From Carnegiea gigantea (lineage: Eukaryota > Streptophyta > Magnoliopsida > Caryophyllales > Cactaceae), in contig JAKOGI010001362.1 in NCBI GenBank assembly GCA_029747015.1, forward strand, positions 2,501-66,500: a DNA stretch of 64,000 nucleotides, read 5' to 3'. Shown one piece after another: positions 1-13,479 of this stretch. Position numbers and translations under genes: made by a program. Within the stretch, counting starts at the first letter, position 1; each line of letters opens with the position of its first letter. The notes under the pieces are model-generated. The model was not told where the DNA came from and did not search any database. It saw only the letters and a list, made by a program, of their open reading frames with translations.

Positions 1-108
1 TTTGATTTCATTTCATGCATTCCTCCGCATGCTATCCAAAACAACTAAACGTGTACAGCCAATGAACTACGATTGTTGTCCGAAATTAATGAATCAAAAA
101 CATTATTC

Positions 109-179
109 AAATTGCATCTCCAACAAAATATAATACATTCAACATGCATTGTGAAAATCACATTTGAAACTACAACATT
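109..179. repeat. Left flank of 68-bp satellite, split off by a LINE
   Basis: This diverged satellite monomer contains the same phrases as the array at 908-1615 (for example GTGAAAATCACATTTGAAAC). It ends with AACTACAACATT at 168-179, which is repeated exactly at 908-919 on the far side of the LINE, so the two pieces were once contiguous. Confidence 0.75.
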
Positions 180-907
180 ACACCAACAGCACCACCACCA
201 CCACCTCCCAGTGTGGGTTTCGCTTTCGCGGGGGCTGGGGAGATCCAGCTATAGGTAATCTTACCTCTGCCGGCATTACTACCCGTAAAGAGGTTAATTC
301 CAAGAGACCCACAAAAACGGATTTTGTGAAAATATTTTATAGAAGAAAGCTTTTATGAAAACATTTAATGGGGAAAATTAAAGCCACATAGTAAGGAATG
401 ACTAAGATAAATTAAAAGGATAAGTTGCTGAAATTATGAAACGCAAAAACAATATAACAGAGGAAGGTAATATACCTTAACAATCAGAGGTAAGCAAACG
501 CTATATCTTCCTAGAAGAAAGTACTACCTGCATACGAACATGACATACGAAAAAAACCACTACAAGCACTAAGCCACTTTAACCAAAAGACAACTACGAG
601 GTCGACTCTTTGTGATCTAAGATCTTAATCATATCCTGCCACAGCCTCCTATCCTGAGCCAGGTCCTCCATTACACCTATAACTTTCAAGTTCTCGCTAA
701 TCACCTCGTCCAAACTCTTCTTTGGTCGACCCCTCCCTCTTTTGCCTTTGGGGATGTTGATCATCTCACATCTCTTCACTGGAGCGTCCGCACTTCTCCT
801 TTTCACATGGCCAAACCATCGGAGTCTTGTTTCTCTCATCTTATCTTCGATGGGAGCTACTTTAGCTAAGTCGCTGATTACTCTATTCCTAATTCTATCT
901 TTTTTGG
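180..907 (-). mobile_element. 5'-truncated RTE-type LINE retrotransposon with 12-bp target duplication
   Basis: The minus strand carries the 3' end of a non-LTR retrotransposon. The coding part (about 907 down to 594) is the C-terminal tail of the LINE ORF2 protein: basic residues, the phrase RLRWFGHVKRR, the basic run GKRGRGRPKKS, then a WQDMI ending, a layout I recognise from plant RTE-clade elements. About 400 bases of 3' UTR follow, including a GGTCTCTTGGAA...CTCTTTACGGGTAGTAATGCCGGCAG segment seen in this clade. It ends in a short GGTGGTGGT microsatellite rather than poly(A). AACTACAACATT flanks both sides (168-179 and 908-919). Endonuclease and reverse transcriptase are missing, so this is a dead-on-arrival 5' truncation. 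Clade assignment rests on recall of the tail, not on a search. Confidence 0.82.
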
Positions 908-1615
908 AACTACAACATTGCATTCTTCAAATTGCATCTCAAACTACAAAGTTGCATTATGAAAATCACATTTGAAACTACAACATTGCACTCTTCAAAT
1001 CACATCTCAAATTACAAAGTTGCATTGTGAAAATCACATTTGAAACTACAGCATTGCATTCTTCTAATCACATCTCAAACTACAAAGTTTCACTATAAAA
1101 ATCACATTTGAAACTACAGCATTGCATTCTTCTAATCACATCTCAAACTACAAAGTTTCACTATAAAAATCACATTTGAAACTACAGCGTTGCATTCTTC
1201 CAATCACATCTCAAACTACAAAGTTGCATTGTGAAAATCACATTTGAAACTACAACATTGCATTCTTCCAATCACATCTCAAACTACAAAGTTGCATTGT
1301 GAAAATCACATTTGAAACTACAACATTGCATTCTTCCAATCACATCTCAAACTACAAAGTTGCATTGTGAAAATCACATTTGAAACTACAACATTGCATT
1401 CTTCCAATCACATCTCAAACTACAAAGTTGCATTGTGAAAATCACATTTGAAACTACAACATTGCATTCTTCCAATCACATCTCAAACTACAAAGTTGCA
1501 TTGTGAAAATCACATTTGAAACTACAACATTGCATTCTTCCAATCACATCTCAAACTACAAAGTTGCATTGTGAAAATCACATTTGAAACTACAACATTG
1601 CATTCTTCAACAACT
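908..1615. repeat. 68-bp tandem satellite, about 10 copies
   Basis: Head-to-tail repeats of a unit made of TTTGAAACTACAACATTGCA, TTCTTCCAATCACATCTCAA and ACTACAAAGTTGCATTGTGA blocks. Spacing measured between successive TTTGAAACTA starts (1311 and 1379) is 68 bp. Copies from about 1200 on are nearly identical; the first four are more diverged, as expected if the centre of the array is homogenised. Each monomer contains two related halves (AAACTACA recurs about every 30 bp), suggesting origin from a shorter unit. No coding potential. Confidence 0.93.
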
Positions 1616-1864
1616 ATTCAGTGTCCAAAGCTAGTGAAGTTAAATAAGTATCCATACAACTACATTGATGAAATCACATCTCAAATTACAACCACTTGAA
1701 CTAAATACACATCTCAATCTGCTACTTGTAAGTTTTGAAGTTACATTAATTCCTCCACATCACAAGTGCACCTTCATTCGAACCTAAACAATAAGTAACG
1801 CACAATTAAGATAAATAAGAAAACAACTTTAATACTAGTGTAACTCATAAAAAAGAATGAACTT

Positions 1865-3805
1865 TTAGTTCTTACCTCAAACTAGGAAGAGAGTTTGGTG
1901 GGGCAGTTCCAGCTATCATGGTAAGCTTCTTCTCCACAAGCTTTACAAAGTCTCAACCGCTTACCTTTTGCTCATTTGCTTTACCTTTCCCACCTTTAAT
2001 TCGTTTACCACTTCCTTTGGTATGGGATTGCTTAGGTGGGAGGATGTCAATTTGATTGGGAGCACTTGATCAAATGAATGACTCTAACTCACTCATTTTG
2101 CTTTCACTTGTACTACCTTCGAACTCCTTGACTTCATTCAAAAGATTATGAATTCGTTTACTAATAATAGTTAGCTTTCCCACGTTGCTTCCAGCTACTT
2201 GCATACAATCCAAAAACTCTAACCAATTTCTTGAAATTAATTTGTCTTAATGCTCCATTTAAGAACGCCCCTCTAAAAGAGTACCGTCCACATCAAAAAT
2301 TGGTTTATTTGCCGCCATTTTAGTCCATCGATTCAAAATATAATAAGTAGGTAATTCGTGCAAAGTCTTTCCCTTCAAAATACACAATATATGACAGTAA
2401 GGGATACCTTCACTTTCAAACATCTTGCAAGAGCAAAGTGCCACATGATTAGGGGTTATATGTAACTTGCCTTTTCGTAGCTATCTTTCAACTATTATCT
2501 ATTATAGTAATCACAAACCCCTCATCTGATGCATGCTTATCCTCAACCTCTCAATCCATACAGGCATTCTGAAGCTCATCTTAAAACTTATAAAAATTTG
2601 CATAAGTATAGATTTCACCTGCATGTCTCTCTAAATCTTTAGTGGTCTTTAATAGAGGTGTTGAAGAAGAGGTTTTATTGTCGGCATGCAACTGACCATG
2701 CCTTTACAACTCTGGGGCACCCTTATATCGCATCCATAATTCAACCAAACTCAAGTGTGGATTTGTGAAATTACTAAAAAATTGATTCTCAAGTTTCAGA
2801 TCTTGACGTAGTTCTCAGAACTACTCCCAAGAACAAATTCCTGAAATAAGCTGATCCATATATCTCGAATATTATACAATTGTGACAACCATGCATTATT
2901 TTGCAGCCCAAAGTCATGGATAATAGTTTCCCAACCTTGTTCAAATTCGATTGGCATCTTTGAATTGTACACACATGATTTGAATCGAGTAATAAAATCA
3001 TTATCACTATTCAAACAGCTTCCCACTTTTTCAGAAAGTTTTCTTAAAATATGCCAAATGCAAAATCTATGAGTAGTTGACTCAAACTTGGCTTATATGG
3101 CTACTTTCATTGCAACATCTTGATCAGTAATAAGATAGACAAGCATATGTCTCCCATTGCATCCAAAAACTTATCAAACAACCACATAAATGAATCTGAT
3201 TTTTCATCGCCCAAGAATGCAACCTCAAATGTAATGCACAATCTATGGTTATCCAACCCATTGAATGGGGCAAATACCATTTTATATCTATTAGTATCAT
3301 ATGTTATATCAAAAGACACCACATCACCATATAGTGAATAATTCAATCTAGCAAGACCATCCGCCCAAAACACATGTTTAGGTGTCCCATTGACATCTAA
3401 CTCATATGCAAAATAAAATGATGGATAGACCCTTTGCTTTCTCTCAAAATTCTCCACAAACATTTGGACATCAGAATCTTTAATAAATGTTTTCAAGCTC
3501 CTTGAAAAATTTTCAATTCTTGCTTATTACCCCCAGTATTTTCAAAGCCATCGCCTTGCTCTTCTATGATACGATGAGCTTTAGAAGGACCAATATTAGC
3601 AGGAGTAAGGGACTGGAATAACGTTCTATGCACACTATTCACACCCTATTAGAATTCAATATATGACGCTTCCTAGGAGTTGCAAGTAAATGTGTATGAC
3701 CTTCATACAATTTGAAAAGCACATATCTTCCATTGTTGGTTCTTCTAAAACTCACAATTGCATTACAACCCTCCCTAATCAATTTCACTTTTCGATTAGG
3801 GTTGA
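1865..3805 (-). pseudogene. FAR1/FHY3-type MULE transposase remnant
   Basis: Pieces of a FAR1-related protein occur in order on the minus strand. The N-terminal DNA-binding portion (about 3805-3650) reads REGCNAIVSFRRTNNGRY followed by EGHTHLLATPRKRH. The MULE transposase core (3496-3107) contains VFWADGLARLNYSLYGDVVS and FDITYDTNRYKMVFAPFNG, then SFMWLFDKFLDAMG. Next comes a block with W-x-LYNIRDIW (3026-2796). The SWIM zinc finger is at 2444-2259 (CSCKMFESEGIPYCHIL, giving C-x-C...C-x-H). A lysine/glycine-rich tail like that of FAR1 C termini follows (about 2050-1900). Frameshifts and stops separate every piece. The family is domesticated from Mutator-like transposases, and no terminal inverted repeats were seen, so it could be a dead host FAR1-related gene or a dead element. 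Confidence 0.8.
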
Positions 3806-3959
3806 CATTGTTATCGTCATTGTCATTCGAATTGTTAGCTTCTTATGAGCTCCTTAATATTGTTTACTTGTCTCGATTGCTAGGATTAACGTCGTTCTTG
3901 ATTATGATTATTATTATTTGTAGTAGTGTATTTACTCTTAAAATTTTATGAATATTAAC

Positions 3960-5490
3960 ACTTTTGTCGCATTCGTTGGTACAACAATATCTTTGGTAGC
4001 CTATCGTTTGAAGTGTGGTTATTTTCTTACCGAGACCGTTATTAATCCCCTAAGCTACACCACTCTTCTACATTAAGCCACTAACCCATATTAATCCAAA
4101 AGCATCAAGATTACTAAATAAACACTCTCACTCCTTTATCATCCCAATTTTGTAGCTTCATTAAGTTTCACATCTGGCTTAAGACTTCACCTAAGATTGC
4201 TTATTGTCTTCCCCTCCTATTCTCCACTATCATCATTGGCCACTGTTCATAGTATGCTTCCACAAATTAACTTTATACACACATATAAATATATATCTAT
4301 TAATCATCACTTAATTCATTTAGACACTAATAAATCAACATAATTAATTTAAACTTCATTCAAGCCATCAACCCTAAACCCCCATATCCATGATAAGGTC
4401 ACACACACTTACATACCGCTCTAAATTCTCACTCAAATATCACTGAATTTTCCATGTAAAATCATCAAGGTAGCACAATTAAATTTGAACTTTAGCCAAC
4501 CCCGAGCTGCAACCCACTACATCCATGGCAACCACACAGCCATCCGACACATGCATATCTCTTTAATTTCCTCCAAAAACTCATTAAAACTCATGGACAT
4601 ATCAATAACTAGGCGTAATGAAATTTAAATCAACATTCAACCCCAAATCCTCACTGACCACATTCTTCCTAATTCCCCTAATTCACAACTCAGTCCAAAC
4701 ATCCGAAATAATCCAAGAAATTTATAAATAAATACTCACCAATGTTAAGTACACCATTTATAAAAAAAATCAGATAGAAAACATAAAAAACTCAAATTAT
4801 GAGAATTTCACCTTCTCACCAGTATTGAGAAAGATAAATGGGGAGAGAGAAGAGTGGGTGGTTGTGAAGCTACCTGGCGGTGGCTGGGCGGTCACCGGCG
4901 GTCGCACATGCGCGACAGGTCGGCTGGCCGGCACAGCACGAAGCACCATATAAAAAGGGGGCAATTTGCAAAAACAGGGGAAGGGGGGGCTTCGGGTCTG
5001 GGGAGTAGGGGGTTTGAGGTTTTTTTTCTTTTTTTTTGGTTGGGTTTGTTTAATTTAGTTTTAATTTCTCCTTTTTCCTTTTCTTTCTACCCTTTTATTT
5101 TTGGACACCTAGTTTTTATCTAGATTTATCTCATAGTTATCCTAATCATTCTCACTTATCATTATTTATTTATTCATTTTTCATTCATTACATATATACA
5201 TGTGTAGATAAGTAAATTAATTTTCATGGCTAGAATTAATAAATGAAATTGTGCATCCTTTACGGCGTAAAATTTGGGAGAAATATTTTCATTTTTTTGA
5301 TTATTGCTTCACTTTTTTTATATACATACTTCTCCTTATTATTATTGTTATATTGTTACTATATTTATTCATATATTATTATTACTATCATTTTTTTCAA
5401 GTTAGCCCTTTGATAATTAGACTAATTTTTTATTTAGCGGCCATGCAAGGATATATTAGCATCTGAATGAATTATTTAGGAGTGTAACAA
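3960..5490 (-). mobile_element. Probable LTR of a large-LTR Ty3/gypsy element, left end unresolved
   Basis: Read on the minus strand, the segment would start TGTTACACTCC at 5490. It has a GC-rich, CT-rich stretch about 500-650 bases in (5000-4850), with a TTTTTATATGG TATA-like box near 4955, and continues into AT-rich sequence. This matches the layout of the solo LTR at 24119-27256 (TGTAACG start, GC-rich block at a similar distance). No second end and no target duplication were found. The left limit is only where the FAR1 remnant begins. Inference from architecture only. Confidence 0.3.
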
Positions 5491-5658
5491 AGTCCATTTT
5501 GAGGCCACGTTGTTGTTTCAACCTACAATGCCCAAATACATACACATATATATAAAATGCTAAATTGAAATGCAGCGCCCAACTTGATTAATTTATAATT
5601 AGAATAATTCAATATAATTAGCGTGAATCTTAGCTCCGGACCATTACGCAATTATATT

Positions 5659-6474
<816 letters not shown>

Positions 6475-6475
6475 A

Positions 6476-7954
6476 GGCCCTGTTTGGTAAAGAGTTGCTA
6501 GCTGTGAGTTGTTTGTATTAGCTGTTTGAATTAGCTATTTGTGGAAAAACTGTTTGGTAAAGTTAGCTATTTCTGAAAGGCATATTTGATAAAATTTCAT
6601 TGTTTTCCTTTTTACAAAATACTTTTCGGTTGAATATGTTTTTTTTTTTTTGAATTAATTGATCATCTTGTTTGGTTTGAAAGAAGAATTAATTTTATGC
6701 CTTACGTTCAAATTAACTTCGTCCTTGGAACTTTATTTGCTTACTAGTTTGAACAAGTTGTGTTCATTAGTTTTTCCAATTTATGAATTGAATTTATATG
6801 AGCCTAAATCTATATTTTTGTTGTTAATTGAAATATGTATAGATTTCAAATGATTTGGTCTCATTGAATTTATCGCAAATAAAACATGATTTACAACATC
6901 AGTAATAACCTACCTCAACCAAAAGCTCAAATTCCAAATAACTGGAGGAGAGGACAATCAAATCGCGTAAGTATCAAACTTTTGAAAATTACATTCAACT
7001 ACCAAAAGAAATTCTCAATGGTGTAATTTACAAATATTAATTTATAATATTCAATGTCTTTTAGTCGCCACCAAACTTGAAACAATGTTGTAACGAATAG
7101 TTGACATTTCTTGCACTCTAGATCTTTCAGGACTATCTTCTATGGGATTGTCGGCTATATTTGGAAATGGATCGGGAGGAATAAAGTCAGAATCTTTATT
7201 TATGATTTTAAAAGCTAGATCACGAATTGTACTCCTTCTTATATAATCATGCCACGCAAATATTGCCAAATATGGCCCGATTTTGATCTTTGATTGAATA
7301 TCGAGGCATAGCATGCAATATTTTCCTTCGAGCCTTCAGAACAACAAAAGCCCTCTCGATGAAACTTCTTAAAGAAGAATGTGAACAATTAAAGATTTCC
7401 TTCTAACCTCGAGGAATTGCACCCCGAAACTTCGATTGATGATATCTTATCTTCGAATATGGTGTTAAGATTTCTTGTCAATCTGAATAACTTTTATTTG
7501 CCAAATAACGTTTGCCTAGAAGCAATTGAACAATGTTAGTAAGGTGAATCATCATTATATAAGTGAAGGAAAAAATGGAAAGAAATTTAAAATATTACCT
7601 AGAGGTGGCATTGGAAATTTGAGTCTTGGATTATTCATTGTGGATACCAAGATGCGTGAATCATGTGCTGACCCCTCCAGACTAGTTAAGACATATATTA
7701 ATTGTAAATCGAAATCACACATTACTATCACGTTAACAGTTGGTATTCCTTTTTGCCCTCTATAACGCATTTGGTCTTCTTCAGGAATAGTAACTGCAAT
7801 ATGTGTTCCATCCAAAGCTCCAATGCGATCCTAATACAAAATATTTATAAATAAGTGTCACATATTATCCAATGCAAAATAGAAAGATGGATATAGAACA
7901 TAAACTTACCTTAAAATGAGGCATATATCGATTATAGCCCACATTACAGCCCAA
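6476..7954 (-). mobile_element. PIF/Harbinger DNA transposon, right end lost
   Basis: GGCCCTGTTTGG at 6476 resembles a Harbinger/Tourist terminal inverted repeat directly after the microsatellite. The body carries a Harbinger transposase on the minus strand (7050-7954). The matching inverted end (CCAAACAGGGCC) was not found. Instead the transposase stops where internal sequence of an LTR element begins (about 7955), so the element is cut there. The stretch 6490-7050 is AT-rich with no recognised coding. Confidence 0.6.
7050..7954 (-). pseudogene. PIF/Harbinger transposase, partial, with a preserved intron
   Basis: A DDE-type transposase remnant. The block GALDGTHIAVTIPEEDQ, then YRGQKGIPTVNVIVMCDFDL and EGSAHDSRIL (7830-7560), matches the catalytic core of Harbinger transposases, carrying the first two catalytic aspartates (DGTH; the D of CDFDL or AHDSR). 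The C-terminal part (7314-7051) has FAWHDYIRRS followed by an acidic stretch. A 79-bp intron with consensus ends (GTAAG on the minus strand at 7909-7905, ATTAG at 7835-7831) separates the exon ending ICLILR from the DGTH exon, a spliced structure known in plant Harbinger genes. The region between the core and the C terminus (7530-7320) is frameshifted. The N terminus is absent. Confidence 0.85.
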
Positions 7955-9701
7955 GTAAAGTTCTCTTGATTGCCTTGTGCACATTGCATTTTAGTGGTGG
8001 AGAATTTGAGAGTCTTGTCGAGCTTATGGTAGTTTGCATCTTTGGAATGAGTCTTGAGTGAACCTGTGCTATATTTCAAACACATGAGTGGGAGTGATTC
8101 ACATTTCCCAAAAGTGAGGTTCTACCAGTCCATTTGGCTCTAATCAATTCCATGTGCTTACATGATACGCTTTGTGGTTATTTAGGGGTGATAGAGTTTG
8201 ATATCGAGCTTGTGGTCTTATACTTTTTTGAAAACCTTCTCCTTCACCTGATTTTGAAATGTATTGCACACTACCAGGGGTTGCCGTTGATTGTTATTCT
8301 TACTTATGATGCTATAACTTGCCTACTTTTAGGAGGTTGTTATGTTTTGAGTCTTAATTGCATCTTCCCTTATTGGTTTTCTTTAGTGTTTGCTTGAGGA
8401 CAAGCAACGATTAAAGCATGGAGGAGTTTGATAAGCGCATAAAGTGTATATCATTTTAGGGTTATTTTGTGCCATTTATAGGGAGAGTTATGTGTGTTAT
8501 GTTATAATCTATACTTCCTTCCCCGTTTTATACTTAGGTATGGTTATTTTCTTATTTTGTAGGTTTTTAGACCTTTTTGCCCTTATTTTGACCCTAGTTG
8601 AGTATATTTTGACCTCACTATGGATGAACCAGTCATCAAACCGTGGAAGAAAGAGAAGAACAGAAGAATGACGAGTCAGTGGGAACCAAAGTCAGCCCGT
8701 GGTGGATGGCACGGACTGTGATGAGCATGTAACAATGAGCCTGTTCGTTTTTCCTCATCATGTGGCTGAGATCAACCGAGCTTTTCTATAAATAGGGCAT
8801 CCCTCAGCAGCAGAAAACACACCCCATCATCTCATCTTATACTCCTTTCCTATATTCAAGTAGATTAGGATTAGTTTGGATTAAAGAGAGAGTGAGATAG
8901 AGTTGAACTGAAGAATTGCAAGGATTCCATCCCGGGTTTGCACAACGGTTCAAGTGCGATTTTTGGCTGAGCAATTCTTCTCTGTTCTCTTCACTTTCCT
9001 CTTTAGATTTATCATTTTAGAGTAGTTAGTTGTTTAATCTTTGATTATGTATGAGTAGTTAATTTTTGTCTAGGGATTTGTTAGTTTATAAAAGTGTTGG
9101 ATCATGTTTTAATTTATAAAATTGTGCTTATTTTCATGATTGGTTTGATATCATTCTATCAAGTGATTGTTATATTATGAGTGAATTTTTGGCCAAAGTT
9201 TGCTTGCTCACTTGAAACATCGAGTGAAAAACTGAAAGGTGACGTTTTAGTTGTTGAACTGCTTGTTAGAACCTATCGTTGCATCGTCTTGAAAAAGAGA
9301 TTGTCAAGTTCGGAGGACTCGAATTAAGTAATCAAAAATATTAAACTTGGATTAAGTCAAAACAGCTTGAAAGAGCAACATCTGCTTAGTTTAGGCAAAT
9401 TTCATTGATTTCAAAAGAATAGACTAAATCTCTATATGGATTGCAATTCCTCGAAATTAACCAATTAGAGAAAGGAACATGTTTATCATTTTGATTCAAT
9501 TCCCTTTCATAACCACGAAAATTCCCAGGCTTTTTTCCCATATTTGATTTAGAAAAGTTTATTTGCACTTGTTAATCAAAACTAGTTGAATTAGAATTTT
9601 ACTTACCATATCTTGAAGGGATATAGCCCAATAGACCAACCTAGTCTCTGTGGGATCGATCTTGATTGCTACAATGCCTCCGTGCACTTGTGGCTATATC
9701 A
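7955..9701 (+). mobile_element. 3' fragment of a gypsy-like LTR element (same family as 28195-33773)
   Basis: From about 7955 the sequence matches 32050-33773, the 3' end of the complete element further right. Internal 3' sequence (7955-8428) ends CTTGAGGACAAGCAACG...GGAGGAGTT, a purine-rich tract just before the LTR. The LTR (8429-9701, 1273 bp) starts TGATAAGCGC and ends GTGGCTATATCA. The 5' half of the element is missing. No target duplication can be tested because the left side is truncated against the Harbinger remnant. Confidence 0.8.
8429..9701 (+). repeat. LTR of the truncated gypsy-like element
   Basis: TG...CA bounded. It aligns by eye over its length with the two LTRs at 28195-29417 and 32534-33773, but is the most diverged of the three. 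TCTATAAATAGGGC near 8785 is a plausible TATA box for LTR transcription. Confidence 0.75.
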
Positions 9702-10079
9702 CCTATCTATGCCGGTCTCTCCCTCTCTATAAGTAGGAAATATGGTGCCATCACCAATATGGAAAGAAGGATTAAAGAATATACTTTCCTTCCGCCCTAA
9801 TATGCTGTCAACTTTTGTTTCCTTCCTCTTCTTTGTTTCCTTTCCTCCTAAAATGCTTTTAGAATTGATGAACACAATATAAGATACTGTAGTATGGTTC
9901 GGTGTGATGTCTAATTGATTGTTGAATGCTATCATCATATGGTTTCAAAATGATTTTCAAGCATTTTTTGGTAGATGTGCGCCTATGTCCAAAAAGGCCG
10001 TGCTTTCACCACTAACCCATTGCCCTAAGCCCCAGGACGCTTTACACTTTTGTGTGCCTTGAGCTTTTTTAGTGTAAGA
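9702..10079. other. Unique non-coding spacer
   Basis: No coding, repeat or element boundary recognised between the LTR end and the next microsatellite. Confidence 0.5.
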
Positions 10080-10136
10080 TACACACACACACACACACAC
10101 ACATATGTACATATATATATATATATATATGTGGTG

Positions 10137-10167
<31 letters not shown>

Positions 10168-10198
10168 TATGTATGTATATACATACATACACACACAC

Positions 10199-10229
<31 letters not shown>

Positions 10230-10231
10230 GG

Positions 10232-10301
<70 letters not shown>

Positions 10302-10303
10302 GG

Positions 10304-10389
<86 letters not shown>

Positions 10390-10503
10390 ATGTGTGTGTA
10401 CATATATATATTTATATATGCATATTTATATGTTTATATATATGTATATAAATGTGTGTGTGTGTGTGTGTGTGCATTTATGTATACATATACACACACA
10501 CAA

Positions 10504-10559
<56 letters not shown>

Positions 10560-10655
10560 ATATATAGACACACGCATCTATATATGTACACACACATGCA
10601 CATATGTGCACACACACACACACACACACACACAACACACATATATATATGTATA
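10080..10655. repeat. Compound CA/TA/TG microsatellite
   Basis: Alternating dinucleotide tracts. All frames here are simple-sequence translations. Confidence 0.97.
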
Positions 10656-11500
10656 TAGATGAACGTCATCTGAGGATGGACAATGCGTCACGTTTGGGTG
10701 GGTTCACCCGTATTGTAATATTAATAATGGGTTGGATCATTCATGAGTCATCACATCTAAAACATGTTGATGGGTCAAGGCAGTTCAACCCGTTAATAAC
10801 CTATTTAATAGTTCGATGTTTTGCTAATTGACCTACCATTATCTAATCATATATGCTTTATTACTGGGTCGTTCCTAAAACGAACAACAGTGGTTCCATT
10901 GGCCAACACTTACATCAAGTTTGAGACCAATTAGAAGGAAATCAAATGAAAGAATATTATAGATGAGCAAGATATCACCATTATCTTTTAACTATAAACA
11001 TCAAAATTTAGATTATTAAAGAGTAATATTATGTAAAATTCGATGAGTCGTATTCATTTTTACTAAAAATATAATAGTATGACTTACACATTTTTAATAC
11101 TTCTTTTATTCTAAATTGATTTTCTTAAGACTAGATATTTACTTCATGCCCATTTTGTAAAGTTGCTCTATTTATAAGTGGTATATGATGTTATTTAAGG
11201 GGAATGAATTTTGGAAAGAACGGGCACCATCATCCAATTTGCAAAGGGATATGATGGTTATATAACGTCTATCTAAACGATCTGTTATACTGAAAAATGT
11301 TATTGTTGAGGGGAAAAAAATTAAAGAAAAATAAAAAATAAGGATATAATATTCGGGTCGAGAGGGAGGGCTTAGGTTGGCTTTAACCTAAAAACTTATG
11401 GGTTTTTGGGGTTCGATTTATTTCAGTTTTAAGTTGAGAAAATCGTGTTCAAACCCTGTAATGTTGGGCGGATTCGGGTTGGGTCAGTTTTTGCGAGGTA
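10656..11500. other. Non-coding spacer with GGGTTGG-rich ends
   Basis: AT-rich interior. The two ends share a GGGTGGGTTC / GGATTCGGGTTGGGTC flavour, which hints at a small DNA transposon with degenerate ends, but no inverted repeat or target duplication could be fixed. Confidence 0.3.
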
Positions 11501-11513
11501 TACACACACACAC

Positions 11514-11551
<38 letters not shown>

Positions 11552-11624
11552 ACACACACACTTATATATATCTTTGTGTGCGTGTACATATATATGTACA
11601 TATATGTATGTACATATATTTGCT

Positions 11625-11655
<31 letters not shown>

Positions 11656-11804
11656 CTCTATGTGTGTTTGTGTGTATAGATATATGTGTGTGTATATGTA
11701 TGTATATGTGTGTGTGTATGTGTGTCTCTGTGTGTGTGTGTGTGTGTGTCTGTGTCTGTGTGTCTGTGTGTCTGTGTGGGTATGTATATTTATGTATGTG
11801 TATA

Positions 11805-11860
<56 letters not shown>

Positions 11861-11886
11861 CGCGCGTGCACGTGCGCATGTGCAGA
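11501..11886. repeat. TG/CA microsatellite with GC-rich alternating tail
   Basis: (AC)n directly followed by (TG)n at 11501-11550, then mixed TG tracts, ending in alternating purine-pyrimidine GCGCGCGTGTGCGCGCGTGC near 11848-11870. Confidence 0.97.
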
Positions 11887-12479
11887 GAGAGAGGGAGGGA
11901 GACACGCGTGAGTGCGGGAGAGGTGTGTGAATGCAGCCATATGAAATTTTTTTAAGCAAGAGCATTTAGGGGGATGTCATGGGATGAGGGATTGAGCGGT
12001 GGCTTCATTCATGTCGGAGGGACTCTTTGTCCTGTTGTATGTTTTCTTTTTGTTAACTTCTCTGCCCCTTGTGGTAACTGGGGGAAAGAATGAATTATGT
12101 ATTCTATGTTCTAAGTCTTAGCATTCTTAGCCTTGTCCTATTGGTCATTTTATGTTACACTGCAGAGATCCATTTTGACCTTTGTGGGATGCAAACCCTT
12201 CACAGCGATTTATATATGGTCTTGATTGGTTGCCCGATCCAAGGTATTGTGGGATACATCTATTGGAAACAAACCAGCATCTTGAAGTATCTGTGTTAGG
12301 CCTTTATGGATTACTTTGTGGCCTTAGAAAGCGCCATACTTTTGGATCATGCGCAGTGTTTTTTGTTGGGGGGGAGATGTAAGTAACAGCTGTGTGTCTA
12401 ACATCACTTATGCTCCAAAAATAAATGATCATTGCAATTGAGCAATATGTTGAACTTAGTGGTAGTGAAAGGCTGAATA
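11887..12479. other. Unassigned spacer before caulimovirid copy 1
   Basis: Two short plus-strand frames (12090-12382) have no recognisable domain. TTGGGGGGGAGATGTAAG near 12367 looks like a polypurine tract of an LTR element, but no LTR follows. Confidence 0.3.
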
Positions 12480-13450
12480 GCCCAATTAATGAAATATTGA
12501 GGAAATTTCAATGCTTTCATAGTCTATCATTATCCAAATAATCATCAAAATCTTCATTAAGTTGAAGATGCTCTAGATCCTATTTTTTAAATTATTTATG
12601 AAGATATTCTTTCTTTTTGTTGATAAGAATTTTACAGCTTCAACATCAAATAGATAATCAAAGATATCTACTGAAGTAACTCCTTTTACCTTCATACATT
12701 TGCTAAAATCATTATGATAGACAAAAGTAGTGTTCCCGTAATGCATTAGGGTTCTTTCTTGTTCAATTGATGCCCACATTTGATGATAAATGTTGTAAAA
12801 CCCCATGGCTCTTACTAAGGCAAGATCACTAACTAGTTCTTGTTGTTCTAGAAACCATTCTTGCCATTGATCAGTGGGATCATCTAAGTCAAAAAATTGA
12901 GCAAGATAATGTGCTTGTTTGACTTTTCCATTTTCACACTCAATTATAGCACAATGTATCTTGCCATATAGGCTTCTATTGTATTAAATTTTTGTTGAAC
13001 CATCAAAAGATATAAGAACCCAATGGATCCTTTTAAACATGCACTGTTCAAACTTAGTCTTGAGAAGAATGGGTACTTTAGATATGGAATTTCCCTGAGT
13101 TAAGCTACCATTTAATATTTCCATACTTTCATTATGGAGTCACCTGGAGGGATTGAATATGTTGGGATTTAGATTATTAACTCGAGATCTATCAAAAAAG
13201 AAGATCGTAATAGTCCATAACTCCCAAATATCATATGACTCCTAAATACCATTTTTCTTTAACATAGGAACTTATTTTTTATAGAATATCATAAGAACAC
13301 CTTAGGTATATCATTTGTCATTCTAAAAGGCCGAATCTTTATGCTATTAGATAGGCAGAAGACAGTAGACCAAAGCGTGATCTGCTTTTTGTATGAAATT
13401 CCAAAATATCCATAATGACTCTACTTAAAGGAGAAACCTGTTTTAGCAAT
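12480..13450 (-). pseudogene. Caulimovirid 3'-terminal ORF, unrecognised function (copy 1)
   Basis: Remnant of the ORF lying after RNase H. Its C-terminal piece (12806-12573) contains HYGNTTFVYH and ends in a lysine/asparagine-rich tail. Further pieces run up to about 13440. The counterpart in copy 2 (36649-37684) is better preserved. The position is where related viruses carry the transactivator/viroplasmin ORF, but I do not see a recognisable viroplasmin motif, so function is left open. Confidence 0.55.
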
Positions 13451-13479
13451 AAGACATTTCATTTTGGATTTCCTCCTTT

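Noticed and set aside
905..1615. A CRISPR-like array
   Set aside because: Repeats are contiguous 68-bp satellite monomers with no unique spacers, in plant DNA.
3107..3496. An intact FAR1-related gene
   Set aside because: Only this core block is open; neighbouring domains are in different frames with stops.
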